A stretch of 64,000 bases of DNA, from NCBI RefSeq assembly GCF_000426525.1, contig NZ_KE384533.1, positions 474,562-538,561 on the forward strand. Direction: 5' to 3'. Of this stretch, positions 24,092-32,624 are shown piece after piece. A program made the translations under genes and the position numbers. Source of the stretch: Nocardioides alkalitolerans DSM 16699. Lineage in GTDB: Bacteria > Actinomycetota > Actinomycetes > Propionibacteriales > Nocardioidaceae. The stretch's first letter is position 1. Every line of letters begins with the position of its first letter. The notes beneath the pieces are model-generated. The model was not told the DNA's origin. It was given only the letters and a program-made list of their open reading frames with translations, and ran no database searches.

Positions 24092-26121
24092 GCGACTGCT
24101 CCTTCGTCGGGGTTGCCCGGGTCGTCCTGCTCGTCGGTGCCTGCGTCCACGACCGCGAGCACGTCGCCCGCCGCCACCTGCTGCCCGGCCGCGACCGGGA
24201 CCTCGCTGACCACGCCGTCGTGCGGCGCCGCCACCGTGTGCTGCATCTTCATCGCCTCGAGCACCAGCACGGGGTCGCCGGCGACGACCGTCGCCCCGAC
24301 CTCGGCGAGCACCCGCACCACCGTGCCCGGCATCGGCGCCAGGAGGCTGCCCGAGGCGAGGGCGTCCGCGGGGTCCACGAACCGCGGCACGACGCGCAGC
24401 GCGACGTGGCCGTCGGGCCCGTCGACGTCGACGGTCCGCGCGCCGCTCCCGGCCGCACCACCGGCCCCGAGGGCCACGTCGTACGACGTGCGCACCCCGT
24501 CGACCTCGAGCGTGACCCGGGAGGGCGTGGCCGCGACCACCGTGAGCCCGTCGACGACGTAGCCGTCGCGACCGCCCCACCAGTCGACCGCGACCTCGTC
24601 GCCGTCCACCTCGAACCGCGTGGTCTGGGGCTGGGAGACGACGTTGCGCCAGCCCACGGGGATGCCGGTCTGGACCGTGCGGGTCGCGCCCGCCTCCGCC
24701 GCGAGGGCCAGCGCCCCGGCGACGGCGTGCGCCCGGACGTCGCGGGGCGCCTCGTCGAGCCGGCCCCCCAGCGCCGCCAGGGGCCGCGACCCCAGGAACG
24801 CCGTGCTCACGTCGCCCGACAGGAACACCTCGTCGCCGAGGATCTCGACGAGCAGGTCGCGGTTCGTCACCAGCCCGTGCAGCCGCGCCCGGCGCAGCGC
24901 CCCGGCGAGCGCCCGCGCCGCCTGGCGCCGGGTCGGCGCCCACGCGATCACCTTCGCGAGCATGGCGTCGTAGTGCGTGCCCACCTCGTCGCCCGCGCCG
25001 AAGCCCGAGTCGAGCCGCAGGCCCGACGACGCGTCGGAGGGCGACAGCTCGACGTCGACGCCCGGGATGTCGAACGCCGTGAGCAGGCCGCTCTGCGGCT
25101 GGTAGTCCGCCGCCGGGTCCTCGGCGTACAGGCGCACCTCGATCGCGTGCCCGCGCGGCTCGGGGCGGGCGGCCGGCGTCGGCAGGCCCTCGGCGACGGC
25201 GAGCTGCATCTCCACGAGGTCGACGCCGAAGACGGCCTCGGTGACCGGGTGCTCCACCTGCAGACGCGTGTTCATCTCGAGGAACCAGAACTTCTGCGTG
25301 GCCGCGTCGAGCAGGAACTCGACGGTGCCGGCGCCGCGGTAGTCGATCGCCTCGGCCGCGCGCCGCGCCGCGTCGTGCAGCGCCCGCCAGGTCTCCTCGC
25401 GCAGGCCCGGGGCGGGCGACTCCTCCACCACCTTCTGGTGGCGTCGCTGCAGCGAGCAGTCGCGCTCGCCGAGCACGATCACACCGCTGGCGTCGCCCCC
25501 GGTGCCGACGACCTGCACCTCGACGTGGCGGCCGTCCTCGACGTACGGCTCCACGAACACCGTGCCGTCGCCGAACGCACTGAGCGCCTCGGCCTCGGCC
25601 TCGGCGACCGCCTCGGCGAGGTCATCGAGCCGCCGGACGACGCGCATGCCGCGCCCGCCACCACCGGCCGACGCCTTCACGAGCAGCGGCAGGTCGTCGT
25701 CGCCCGCGGAGGCGACCGTGAGGTCGCCGAGCACCGGCACGCCGGCGTCGGCCATCAGCTTCTTCGCCGCGACCTTCGAGCCCATGGCCTCGATGGCCTC
25801 CGGGCTGGGCCCGATCCACGTCAGCCCGGCCTCGATCACGGCCCGGGCGAACCCGGCGTTCTCGGAGAGGAAGCCGTAGCCCGGGTGCACCGCGTCGGCG
25901 CCGGTGCGGCGGGCCGCGTCGAGCACCAGGTCGACGCGCAGGTAGGTGTCGGCGGGGCTGTCGCCCGGCAGGCGCACGGCGGCGTCGGCCTCGGCCACGA
26001 ACGCCAGGTGGGCGTCGGCGTCGGAGTGCACGGCGACCGTGCCGATGCCGAGGCGGCGGCACGTCGCGAACACCCGGCGGGCGATCTCGCCGCGGTTGGC
26101 GACGAGGACTCGTTGAATCAC
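24088..26121 (-). CDS. Acyl-CoA carboxylase alpha chain (biotin carboxylase plus biotin carrier)
   Basis: This 677-residue protein contains biotin carboxylase (about 1-450: IQRVLVANRGEIARRV, the Gly-rich KASAGGGGRGMRVV ATP-grasp loop, FLEMNTRLQVEHPVTE). A BT-like linker domain and a C-terminal biotinyl domain follow, with the target Lys in EAMKM at about 624. It carboxylates biotin for transfer by the beta chain encoded 90 bases upstream. In this context the acyl-CoA substrate is probably branched (methylcrotonyl- or geranyl-CoA-like). The GTG start has AGGAGAG upstream. Confidence 0.92.
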   Translation of the reverse strand: MIQRVLVANRGEIARRVFATCRRLGIGTVAVHSDADAHLAFVAEADAAVRLPGDSPADTYLRVDLVLDAARRTGADAVHPGYGFLSENAGFARAVIEAGLTWIGPSPEAIEAMGSKVAAKKLMADAGVPVLGDLTVASAGDDDLPLLVKASAGGGGRGMRVVRRLDDLAEAVAEAEAEALSAFGDGTVFVEPYVEDGRHVEVQVVGTGGDASGVIVLGERDCSLQRRHQKVVEESPAPGLREETWRALHDAARRAAEAIDYRGAGTVEFLLDAATQKFWFLEMNTRLQVEHPVTEAVFGVDLVEMQLAVAEGLPTPAARPEPRGHAIEVRLYAEDPAADYQPQSGLLTAFDIPGVDVELSPSDASSGLRLDSGFGAGDEVGTHYDAMLAKVIAWAPTRRQAARALAGALRRARLHGLVTNRDLLVEILGDEVFLSGDVSTAFLGSRPLAALGGRLDEAPRDVRAHAVAGALALAAEAGATRTVQTGIPVGWRNVVSQPQTTRFEVDGDEVAVDWWGGRDGYVVDGLTVVAATPSRVTLEVDGVRTSYDVALGAGGAAGSGARTVDVDGPDGHVALRVVPRFVDPADALASGSLLAPMPGTVVRVLAEVGATVVAGDPVLVLEAMKMQHTVAAPHDGVVSEVPVAAGQQVAAGDVLAVVDAGTDEQDDPGNPDEGAVA

Positions 26122-26153
26122 GGCTCTCCTAGGTGGAACGGAGGTATCGGGGT

Positions 26154-26174
26154 CCCCGCGGCGTTGTCGCGGGG
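26154..26174 (-). promoter_or_regulatory. Hairpin in the only gap of the acyl-CoA operon
   Basis: CCCCGCG-gcgttgt-CGCGGGG forms a perfect 7-bp stem in the 90-base gap between the carboxylase beta and alpha genes. All other junctions in this operon are 4-base overlaps. It may be a processing or attenuation element setting the ratio of subunits. No T-run follows. Confidence 0.4.
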
Positions 26175-26211
26175 GAGCGGAGCGGAGGAGCGAGAACGTC
26201 GTGGGGTGATC

Positions 26212-27849
26212 TCACATCCTGAAGACGCCGAAGCGGTCGGTCCCGCGGATCGGCTGGTGGTCGATGACGGAGAGGCAGATGCCGAGGACGGTGCGGGTGT
26301 CGCGCGGGTCGATGACCCCGTCGTCGTACAACATGCCGGAGAGGAAGTGGGGCAGCGACTGCTCCTCGACCATCTGCTCGACGAAGGCGCGCATGCCGGC
26401 GTCGCCCTCCTCGTCGTACGGCGCGCCCTTGGCCTCCGCGGACGCGCGCGCCACGAGCGAGAGCACCCCCGCGAGCTGGGCCGGGCCCATGACGGCGGAC
26501 TTCGCGCTCGGCCACGTGAAGAGGAACCGGGGGTCGAACGCGCGCCCGTTCATGCCGTAGTTGCCCGCGCCGTACGACGCGCCCATCACCACCGACAGGT
26601 GCGGCACCTTCGAGTTCGAGACCGCGTTGATCATCTGGGCGCCGTGCTTGATGATCCCGCCCTGCTCGTACTCCGCGCCGACCATGTAGCCGGTGGTGTT
26701 GTGGAGGAACAGCAGGGGCGTGTCGACCTGGTTGGCGAGCTGGATGAACTGCGTCGCCTTCTGCGCCTCCTCGCTGAACAGCACGCCCTGGGCGTTGGCG
26801 AGGATGCCGACCGGGCGGCCGTGGATGCGCGCCCAGCCCGTGACGAGCGAGGCGCCGTACAGCGGCTTGAACTCGTCGAACGGCACCCCGTTGCCCGCGG
26901 GCCCAACACCGGCCCGGGTGCCGTCGACGATCCGCAGGATCACCTCGCGCGGGTCGAAGGGCTCCTTGAGGTCGGCGGGGATGAGGTCGAGCAGGCCGTC
27001 GGGGTCGAGGTCGGGCTCCGAGTACGGCGGGAGCGCGGCGTCGCTGCGCGCCTTGGCCTGGTTGAGGCGGGCCACGATGCGGCGGCCGAGGCGGATGGCG
27101 TCGTGCTCGTCGGCGGCGAGGTAGTCGGCGAGGCCGGACGTGCGGGCGTGCATCTCGGCCCCGCCGAGCGACTCGTCGTCGGACTCCTCACCGGTGGCCA
27201 TCTTCACGAGCGGCGGGCCGCCGAGGAACACCTTGGCGCCCTCCTTGACCATCACCGTGTAGTCGCTCATGCCGGGGATGTAGGCGCCGCCGGCGGTCGA
27301 GTTGCCGAACACGAGCGCGATGGTCGGACGGCGGTCGGCCGAGGCGCGGGTGATGTCGCGGAACATCCGTCCGCCGGGGATGAAGATCTCCTTCTGCGTC
27401 GGCAGGTCGGCGCCGCCGGACTCCACCAGCGCGATCGTCGGCAGCCCGTTCTCCTCCGCGATCTGGGAGGCGCGGAACGCCTTCTTGAGGGTCCACGGGT
27501 TGGAGGCGCCGCCCTTGACCGTCGGGTCGTTCGCGGTGATGAGGCACTCCACCCCCTCGACCACGCCGATGCCGGTCACCAGCGAGGCGCCGACGGCGAA
27601 GTCGGACCCCCAGCCGGCCAGCGGCGACAGCTCCAGGAACGCGGAGCCCTCGTCGACGAGCAGCTCGATGCGCTCCCGGGCCAGCAGCTTGCCGCGCTTC
27701 CGGTGGCGCGCGACGTACTTCTCCCCGCCCCCGGCCACCGCCTTCGCGTGCTCGACGTCGAGCGCCTCGATCTTCTCGAGCAGCGCCTCACGGTTGGTCA
27801 TGCTGGCTCCCTCGGTGCCGGGTGGGGTCAGGTCGGTGTCGGCGCTCAT
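26212..27849 (-). CDS. Acyl-CoA carboxylase beta chain (carboxyltransferase)
   Basis: This 545-residue protein has both crotonase-like carboxyltransferase halves: SPLAGWGSDFAVGASLVTGIG and the ALVESGGADLPTQ region in the first, and GWARIHGRPVGILANAQGVLF with the PLLFLHNTTGYMVGAEYEQGGIIKHGAQ motif in the second. The NTTGYMVG form and total length resemble methylcrotonyl- and geranyl-CoA carboxylase beta chains more than propionyl-CoA types. Start and stop junctions show tight coupling upstream (ATGA) and a 90-base gap downstream. A second in-frame ATG 16 codons in is an alternative start. Confidence 0.91.
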   Translation of the reverse strand: MSADTDLTPPGTEGASMTNREALLEKIEALDVEHAKAVAGGGEKYVARHRKRGKLLARERIELLVDEGSAFLELSPLAGWGSDFAVGASLVTGIGVVEGVECLITANDPTVKGGASNPWTLKKAFRASQIAEENGLPTIALVESGGADLPTQKEIFIPGGRMFRDITRASADRRPTIALVFGNSTAGGAYIPGMSDYTVMVKEGAKVFLGGPPLVKMATGEESDDESLGGAEMHARTSGLADYLAADEHDAIRLGRRIVARLNQAKARSDAALPPYSEPDLDPDGLLDLIPADLKEPFDPREVILRIVDGTRAGVGPAGNGVPFDEFKPLYGASLVTGWARIHGRPVGILANAQGVLFSEEAQKATQFIQLANQVDTPLLFLHNTTGYMVGAEYEQGGIIKHGAQMINAVSNSKVPHLSVVMGASYGAGNYGMNGRAFDPRFLFTWPSAKSAVMGPAQLAGVLSLVARASAEAKGAPYDEEGDAGMRAFVEQMVEEQSLPHFLSGMLYDDGVIDPRDTRTVLGICLSVIDHQPIRGTDRFGVFRM

Positions 27850-29066
27850 CCGGCGTACCCCAGCAGCCGGGCGCTGAGGTCGGCGAGCACCTCGTTGGCG
27901 CCGCCGCCGATGCCGAGCAGCCGGACGTCGCGGTAGTGGCGCTCCACCTCGGAGCCGCGCATGTAGCCCGCGCCGCCGAAGATCTGGACGGCCTCGTGGC
28001 AGACGTGCTCGGCGGTCTTCACGGCAGTCTCCTTGGCGAGGCAGGCCTCGGCGATCACCTGCTCACCGGCGTCGTGGCGGGCGGCGACGGCGTGCGTGTA
28101 GGTGCGCGCCACCTCCACCTGGCGGCGCATCTCGACCAGCTTGTGGCGGATCACCTGGCGGGTGGCGAGGGGCTTGCCGAAGGTCTGCCGCTCGCTCGCG
28201 TACGTCGCCGCGAGCGCCAGCGCGCGGGCCGCCGCGGCGTACCCCTGCACCGCCAGCCCGAGGCGCTCGACCACGAACTGCTGGGCGATCTGGACGAACC
28301 CGCTGCCCTCCTCGCCCACCAGGTTCGCGACGGGGACGCGCACGTCGACGTACGACAGCTGGGCCGTGTCGGAGCAGTGCCAGCCGAGCTTCTCGAGCTT
28401 GCGGTCGACGGTGAACCCGGGCGTGCCGGCCTCCACGACGAGCAGCGAGACGCCCCCGTGGCCCTTGCCGGGCTCGAACGACCCGCCCGTGCGCACCGCG
28501 GTCGTCACGAAGTCGGCGCGGGTGCCGGAGGTGATGAACGTCTTGGCGCCGTTGACGACGTAGTGGTCGCCGTCGCGCACCGCGGTCGTGCGGATCGAGG
28601 CCACGTCGGAGCCGCCGTCGGGCTCGGTGATCGCCAGCGACCCGATCAGCTCGCCGGCCAGCGTCGGCCGCACGAACCGGTCGACGAGGTCGGCCCCCGC
28701 GGGCGTGTGCCCGGCCGCCGCGATGTGGGGCAGCGCGATGCCGTGGGTGAAGAGGCTGGCGATCAGCCCGCCCGAGCCGCCGCCGTCGAAGATCCCCTCG
28801 GTGACGGTGAGCGAGTCGACGAGCGTGCCGCCGTCGCCGCCGACCTCCTCGGCGAACCCGACGCCGATCAGCCCGGCCTTCGCGGCCGCCCGGTGCAGCT
28901 CGCGCGGCAGGGCGCCGGCGTCCTCCCAGGCGTCGAGGTGGGGGGCGACCTCGCGGCGCGTGAAGGCGGCGGCCGCCTCGCGCAGGGCGTCGCGCTCCGG
29001 CGTACCCGTGAAGACCACGCCGCTGCTGAGCGCGCTCGGGAGCGCGGCGGTCGACGAGGCGCTCAC
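27846..29066 (-). CDS. Acyl-CoA dehydrogenase, first copy in the operon
   Basis: This 406-residue protein has LAITEPDGGSDVASIRTTAV (about 145-165) and TFGKPLATRQVIRHKLVEMR. The flavin/substrate region EAVQIFGGAGYMRGSEVERHYRDVR is at about 362-386. The IGGGANEV segment before the end is the typical terminus of branched-chain or citronellyl-CoA-type dehydrogenases. The GTG at 29066 overlaps the AtuA-family stop. Its difference from the copy at 22895 suggests two successive oxidation steps or two chain lengths in the same pathway. Confidence 0.9.
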   Translation of the reverse strand: MSASSTAALPSALSSGVVFTGTPERDALREAAAAFTRREVAPHLDAWEDAGALPRELHRAAAKAGLIGVGFAEEVGGDGGTLVDSLTVTEGIFDGGGSGGLIASLFTHGIALPHIAAAGHTPAGADLVDRFVRPTLAGELIGSLAITEPDGGSDVASIRTTAVRDGDHYVVNGAKTFITSGTRADFVTTAVRTGGSFEPGKGHGGVSLLVVEAGTPGFTVDRKLEKLGWHCSDTAQLSYVDVRVPVANLVGEEGSGFVQIAQQFVVERLGLAVQGYAAAARALALAATYASERQTFGKPLATRQVIRHKLVEMRRQVEVARTYTHAVAARHDAGEQVIAEACLAKETAVKTAEHVCHEAVQIFGGAGYMRGSEVERHYRDVRLLGIGGGANEVLADLSARLLGYAG

Positions 29067-30868
29067 AGGAGGCTGTCCTCGACGCTCACCAGGCGGCTGC
29101 GGACCCACTCGCCCAGCCCCTTGGCCTGCGGGTCGAAGCGCGTCGACGCCGCGACGCCCTCGCCCAGCAGCCCGCGGACCAGCACGTTGACGCCGCCCAG
29201 GTTGGGCAGCGGGTAGACCTCGACGTCGAGGTCGGCCGCCTCGGGCACGAGCTCGCGCACCCGGTGGGGCGTGATGAGCTTCGTGAGCCAGGTGACCCGG
29301 GCGTCGTACCGCTCCGGCGAGGCCGCCCGGCCCGTGTGCGCCACCCAGAGACCGATGTTGGCGTCGCCGCCCTTGTCGCCCGAGCGGGCGTGCACGAAGG
29401 AGCCGAGCGGCATGCGGCGGGTGAGGGTGTCGACCGGGGCCGGGTACGGCGAGGGCCGACGCGCCGCGCTCTCGTCGCCCAGCTCGGCCGTCCGGGCCGG
29501 GTGGGGCACGAGCACGCGCTCCTTCTCGGCGCCGTCCGCGCCCAGCACCACGACGACGTGCTCGACGGCGTCGCGGTCGACGTACGCGGGGTGGTAGACG
29601 CCGTACGGCGTCGGCTTCGCCGGCGGGGCGGTGATCGCGAACCCGGGGTAGGAGCCGAGGGCCAGCTCGACGGCCGCTGACGTGAACGGCTTGCCGACCT
29701 TGTCGGCGTCCGGGTCGAGCACGGTGAGGCGGAGCAGCACCGAGGCCGACTCCTCGGTGGGGGCGTCGGGGGTGGCCGGTCCGGCGGTCGACCACGCGAC
29801 CGTGGCGGGCCGCCCGAGCGGGGAGGCCTCGAGCGCGGTCTCGACCTGGCGGCGCACCCAGGCGGCCTTCTCCTCGATGTCGAGACCGGTGAGCACCAGC
29901 TCGACGCTGTTGCGGAACCCGCCCAGCACGTTGACGGCGACCTTGAGGCGCGCCGGCGGGGCGCTGCCGGTGACGCCGGAGACCTGGACCCGGTCGGAGC
30001 CGGCCTGCTCGAGGCGGATCGAGTCGAGGTCGGTGGTGACGTCGGGGCCGAGGTAGCGGTTCGACTGGATCTCGTAGACCAGCTGGGCCGTCACGGTGTC
30101 GACGGTGACGGCGCCGCCGGTGTCGTCGTGCTTGGTGACGACGAAGGAGCCGTCGGCGGCCAGCTCGGCCACGGGGAAGCCGAGCGGCCGGGTCAGGGCC
30201 TCGGCCGGCAGGTCGCGGAACCCGGAGAAGTTGCCGCCCGTGGCCTGGGTGCCGCACTCGAGCACGTGGCCCGCGACGACGGCGCCGGCCAGCGCGTCGT
30301 ACTGCGTGGGCGTCCAGCCGAAGTGGGCGATCGCCGGCCCGACGACCACGGAGGCGTCGGTGACGCGGCCCGTGACGACGACGTCGGCGCCGCCCGCGAG
30401 GGCCTCGGCGATGCCGAACGCGCCGAGGTAGGCGTTGGCGGTGAGCGCGTCGGAGCGGCCGAGGTCGACGGTGCCGGCCTGGACGGCGGGGAGCAGGTTG
30501 TCGCCGCTGACGTAGGCGATGCGCGGCGAGAGGCCGAGGGCGGTCGCGACCTCGGTGAGCCTGCGCGCCAGGCCCGCGGGGTTGAGGCCGCCGGCGTTGC
30601 TGACGATCCGGACGCCCTTCTCGAGGGCGAGGCCGAGGCAGTCCTCGGCCTGGCGCAGGAAGGTGCGGGCGTAGCCGCTCGCCGGGTCGCGCATCGCGTC
30701 CTTGCCGAGGATGAGCATGGTCAGCTCGGCGAGGTAGTCGCCGGTGAGCACGTCGAGCCCGTGCGGGCCGTCGGGGCCGGAGGTGACGCCCTCGAGCATC
30801 TCGCGCATCGCCGAGAGGCGGTCGCCGTAGAAGCCGGAGCAGTTGCCGATGCGCAGGACGTCGCTCAC
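29063..30868 (-). CDS. atuA: AtuA family protein (acyclic terpene utilisation, DUF1446)
   Basis: This 601-residue protein starts with the conserved RIGNCSGFYGDRLSAMREML and includes GLDVLTGDYLAELTMLIL, IVSNAGGLNPAGL, GADVVVTGRVTDAS and the ECGTQATGGNFSGF segment. A C-terminal part contains SFVHARSGDKGGDANIGLWV. AtuA is essential for citronellol/geraniol catabolism in Pseudomonas, but its reaction is not firmly known. Fusion of the large DUF1446 part and the small C-terminal part in one chain is common. The GTG start overlaps the upstream gene by four bases. Confidence 0.9.
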   Translation of the reverse strand: MSDVLRIGNCSGFYGDRLSAMREMLEGVTSGPDGPHGLDVLTGDYLAELTMLILGKDAMRDPASGYARTFLRQAEDCLGLALEKGVRIVSNAGGLNPAGLARRLTEVATALGLSPRIAYVSGDNLLPAVQAGTVDLGRSDALTANAYLGAFGIAEALAGGADVVVTGRVTDASVVVGPAIAHFGWTPTQYDALAGAVVAGHVLECGTQATGGNFSGFRDLPAEALTRPLGFPVAELAADGSFVVTKHDDTGGAVTVDTVTAQLVYEIQSNRYLGPDVTTDLDSIRLEQAGSDRVQVSGVTGSAPPARLKVAVNVLGGFRNSVELVLTGLDIEEKAAWVRRQVETALEASPLGRPATVAWSTAGPATPDAPTEESASVLLRLTVLDPDADKVGKPFTSAAVELALGSYPGFAITAPPAKPTPYGVYHPAYVDRDAVEHVVVVLGADGAEKERVLVPHPARTAELGDESAARRPSPYPAPVDTLTRRMPLGSFVHARSGDKGGDANIGLWVAHTGRAASPERYDARVTWLTKLITPHRVRELVPEAADLDVEVYPLPNLGGVNVLVRGLLGEGVAASTRFDPQAKGLGEWVRSRLVSVEDSLL

Positions 30869-31815
30869 GCGGTGCCTCCCTCGGTGGGGCCGGTGGTGGG
30901 ACTGGTGGTGGATCCGGTGGTGGCCGCCGCAGGCGGGCGGCCGGGTCCGGGCGGGCCGGCGAAGGCCTGGGCGACGTCGAGCCAGCGGTCGGCGTCGGGA
31001 CCGGTGGCGACGAGGTCGAGGTCGAGGCGGTGCCGGCGCTGCGTGACGAGGCGGGCGAAGTCGTGCGCCGACCCCTCGACCCGCTGCGCGGCGTCCTCGG
31101 GCCCGTACGTCCAGACCTCGCCCGACGGCGCGAGAAGTTTCACGTGGAACTCCTCGGCGGGCGGCGTGAGCTCACGGGTGGCGAAGGCGAAGTTCCGGGT
31201 GCGGACGCCGATGTGCACGACGTGGCGCACCCCGTCGTCGGGCGGCAGCTCGACGCCGAGCGCGTCGGCGACGTCCAGCCCGTGGGCCCAGGTCTCCATG
31301 TAGCGGGCGGACGCCATCGAGACCGGGCTCATCGGCGGGCCGAACCACGGCATCTTCTCGCCGGGCCGCTCCTGGGCCTGGGCGCGCAGCGCGGCGGCCA
31401 GGTCGACCCGGGCCTTGCGCCACTGGGCCAGCAGCGCCGGCGGGTCGACCGCACCGCCCTGGAGCGCGACGGTGTCGACGAAGCCCTCCATGTCGGCCAG
31501 GGCCTGCAGCACGATCTCGTCCCACGCCGCCTTGTCGGTGGCGGCCGCGGTGGCGGCGACGTCGGTCCACGCGAGGTGGGCGACCTGGGTGGCGACGTCC
31601 CAGCCGGCGGCGGGGGTCGGCGTGCGCCAACCGTCCTCGTCGAGCGGGGTGACCAGTGCGTCGAGGCTCGCGCTCAGCACGTCGAGGTCGGTGAGCACGC
31701 CCTCGAGGAGGGCATGCGGGGCCGGGGCGCCGGCGGTCTCGCCGGTCTCGCCGTGCGGGGCCTCGGCGCGCGGCTCGGCCGGGATCTCGACGGGGGAGAT
31801 GGACGGGTCGGTCAT
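30865..31815 (-). CDS. TIGR03084-family metal-binding protein (DinB/maleylpyruvate-isomerase-like fold)
   Basis: This 316-residue protein has an N-terminal DinB-like four-helix domain (about 35-190). Candidate metal residues are in WDVATQVAHLAWTD and RYMETWAHGLDVADALG, two His in the usual positions. A C-terminal small domain and a Pro/Thr/Gly-rich tail follow. Some DinB-fold enzymes use mycothiol or metal cofactors. The TIGR03084 family is often encoded next to AtuA-type and acyl-CoA genes in Actinobacteria, and its function is unknown. The ATG overlaps the TetR stop (ATGA). Confidence 0.85.
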   Translation of the reverse strand: MTDPSISPVEIPAEPRAEAPHGETGETAGAPAPHALLEGVLTDLDVLSASLDALVTPLDEDGWRTPTPAAGWDVATQVAHLAWTDVAATAAATDKAAWDEIVLQALADMEGFVDTVALQGGAVDPPALLAQWRKARVDLAAALRAQAQERPGEKMPWFGPPMSPVSMASARYMETWAHGLDVADALGVELPPDDGVRHVVHIGVRTRNFAFATRELTPPAEEFHVKLLAPSGEVWTYGPEDAAQRVEGSAHDFARLVTQRRHRLDLDLVATGPDADRWLDVAQAFAGPPGPGRPPAAATTGSTTSPTTGPTEGGTA

Positions 31816-32429
31816 GCGGCCTCCAGGGCTCGGTCGAGGGTGAGGGCCCACTGGTCGAGGATGCGGCCGCGGCGGCCGGTGTCGTCGCCGAGCGTGGCGG
31901 CGAGGCCGAGGCCCCGCACGAGGTCGAGGGTGGCCTGCACGAGCTCGCGCACGCCGGGCCGGGACTCGTCGGCGGCCAGCATCTCGACGGCCAGGCGGTG
32001 GGTCTCGCGGCCGACGTGCTGCTCGAGCGGCGCGACCACGGCGAGCAGCTCGTCGTCGGTGCGGGCGGCGACCCAGAGCTCGAGGGCCGCGGCGAAGATC
32101 GGGCTGGTGAAGTGGTCGGCGAAGAGCTCGAGCACGGCCCGCGTACGGCGCCCGCCCTCCGCCGGCAGGCCTGCCGCGGCGGCCGCGAGCTCCTCCCGGC
32201 GTACCTGCATGAGGTGCTCCACCGCCGCGAGCACCAGCGCGGACTTCGACGGGAAGTGGTGCAGCTGCGCCCCCCGGCTCACGCCGGCGCGCTGCGAGAC
32301 GACCGTCGTGGACGTGCCGGCCCAGCCGTTCTCCGCCAGCACCTCGACGCACGCCTCGAGGAGACGGGCCCGCATGGCGCGGGTGCGCTCCTCCTGCGGC
32401 ACGCGCGGGGCGCGCTGGGTGACGGTCAC
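31812..32429 (-). CDS. TetR-family repressor, first gene of the acyl-CoA/AtuA operon
   Basis: This 205-residue protein has an N-terminal helix-turn-helix (about 20-65: ACVEVLAENGWAGTSTTVVSQRAGVSRGAQLHHFPSK in two parts) and a C-terminal ligand domain. It probably represses its own operon and responds to an acyl-CoA. The GTG at 32429 gives normal length. No ribosome site is obvious and the transcript may be nearly leaderless. Upstream in the shared 195-base gap lies CAGTC-aa-GACTG (32458-32469), a candidate operator. Confidence 0.87.
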   Translation of the reverse strand: MTVTQRAPRVPQEERTRAMRARLLEACVEVLAENGWAGTSTTVVSQRAGVSRGAQLHHFPSKSALVLAAVEHLMQVRREELAAAAAGLPAEGGRRTRAVLELFADHFTSPIFAAALELWVAARTDDELLAVVAPLEQHVGRETHRLAVEMLAADESRPGVRELVQATLDLVRGLGLAATLGDDTGRRGRILDQWALTLDRALEAA

Positions 32430-32457
32430 CGGACCAGCGTGAGCCCTGACGAACAAA

Positions 32458-32469
32458 CAGTCAAGACTG
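32458..32469. promoter_or_regulatory. Candidate TetR operator upstream of the acyl-CoA/AtuA operon
   Basis: CAGTC-aa-GACTG is a 5-bp dyad in an AT-rich patch (32450-32480). Read on the minus strand it gives a -35-like TTGACT. It lies 29 bases before the TetR start and is a reasonable autoregulatory site. Confidence 0.4.
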
Positions 32470-32502
32470 ACTTTTAATGGGCGGCGTCGCGCCGGGTGAC
32501 CG

Positions 32503-32565
32503 GGTAGTCCCTGACGTTGGGGTCGTTCCGGGCCCCCGACCACGACCACTGCGTCAGGGACTACC
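32503..32565. repeat. 63-bp palindromic repeat, TAGTCCCTGACG family, copy 2
   Basis: The outer arms GGGTAGTCCCTGACG and CGTCAGGGACTACCC pair perfectly. GGGGTCGT and ACGACC also pair inside. It matches the element at 22801-22859 in the outer 12 bases of each arm. It lies between divergent promoters, not at a gene end. Confidence 0.8.
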
Positions 32566-32598
32566 CGGCCGCAGCGGCGGCGGGCCCCTCCCCCCTCG

Positions 32599-32614
32599 GT
32601 GACCCATCGGTCAC
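32599..32614. promoter_or_regulatory. Dyad upstream of the SDR gene
   Basis: GTGACC-catc-GGTCAC is a perfect 6-bp dyad ending ten bases before the ATG at 32625. Its position over a presumptive -10 region fits a repressor site. No regulator is assigned. Confidence 0.4.
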
Positions 32615-32624
32615 ACTGACGCCC

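Noticed and set aside
24220..27936. Plus-strand frame of 1238 codons antisense to the carboxylase genes
   Set aside because: It is opposite two strongly conserved proteins with biotin and carboxyltransferase motifs. The antisense translation has no recognisable content.
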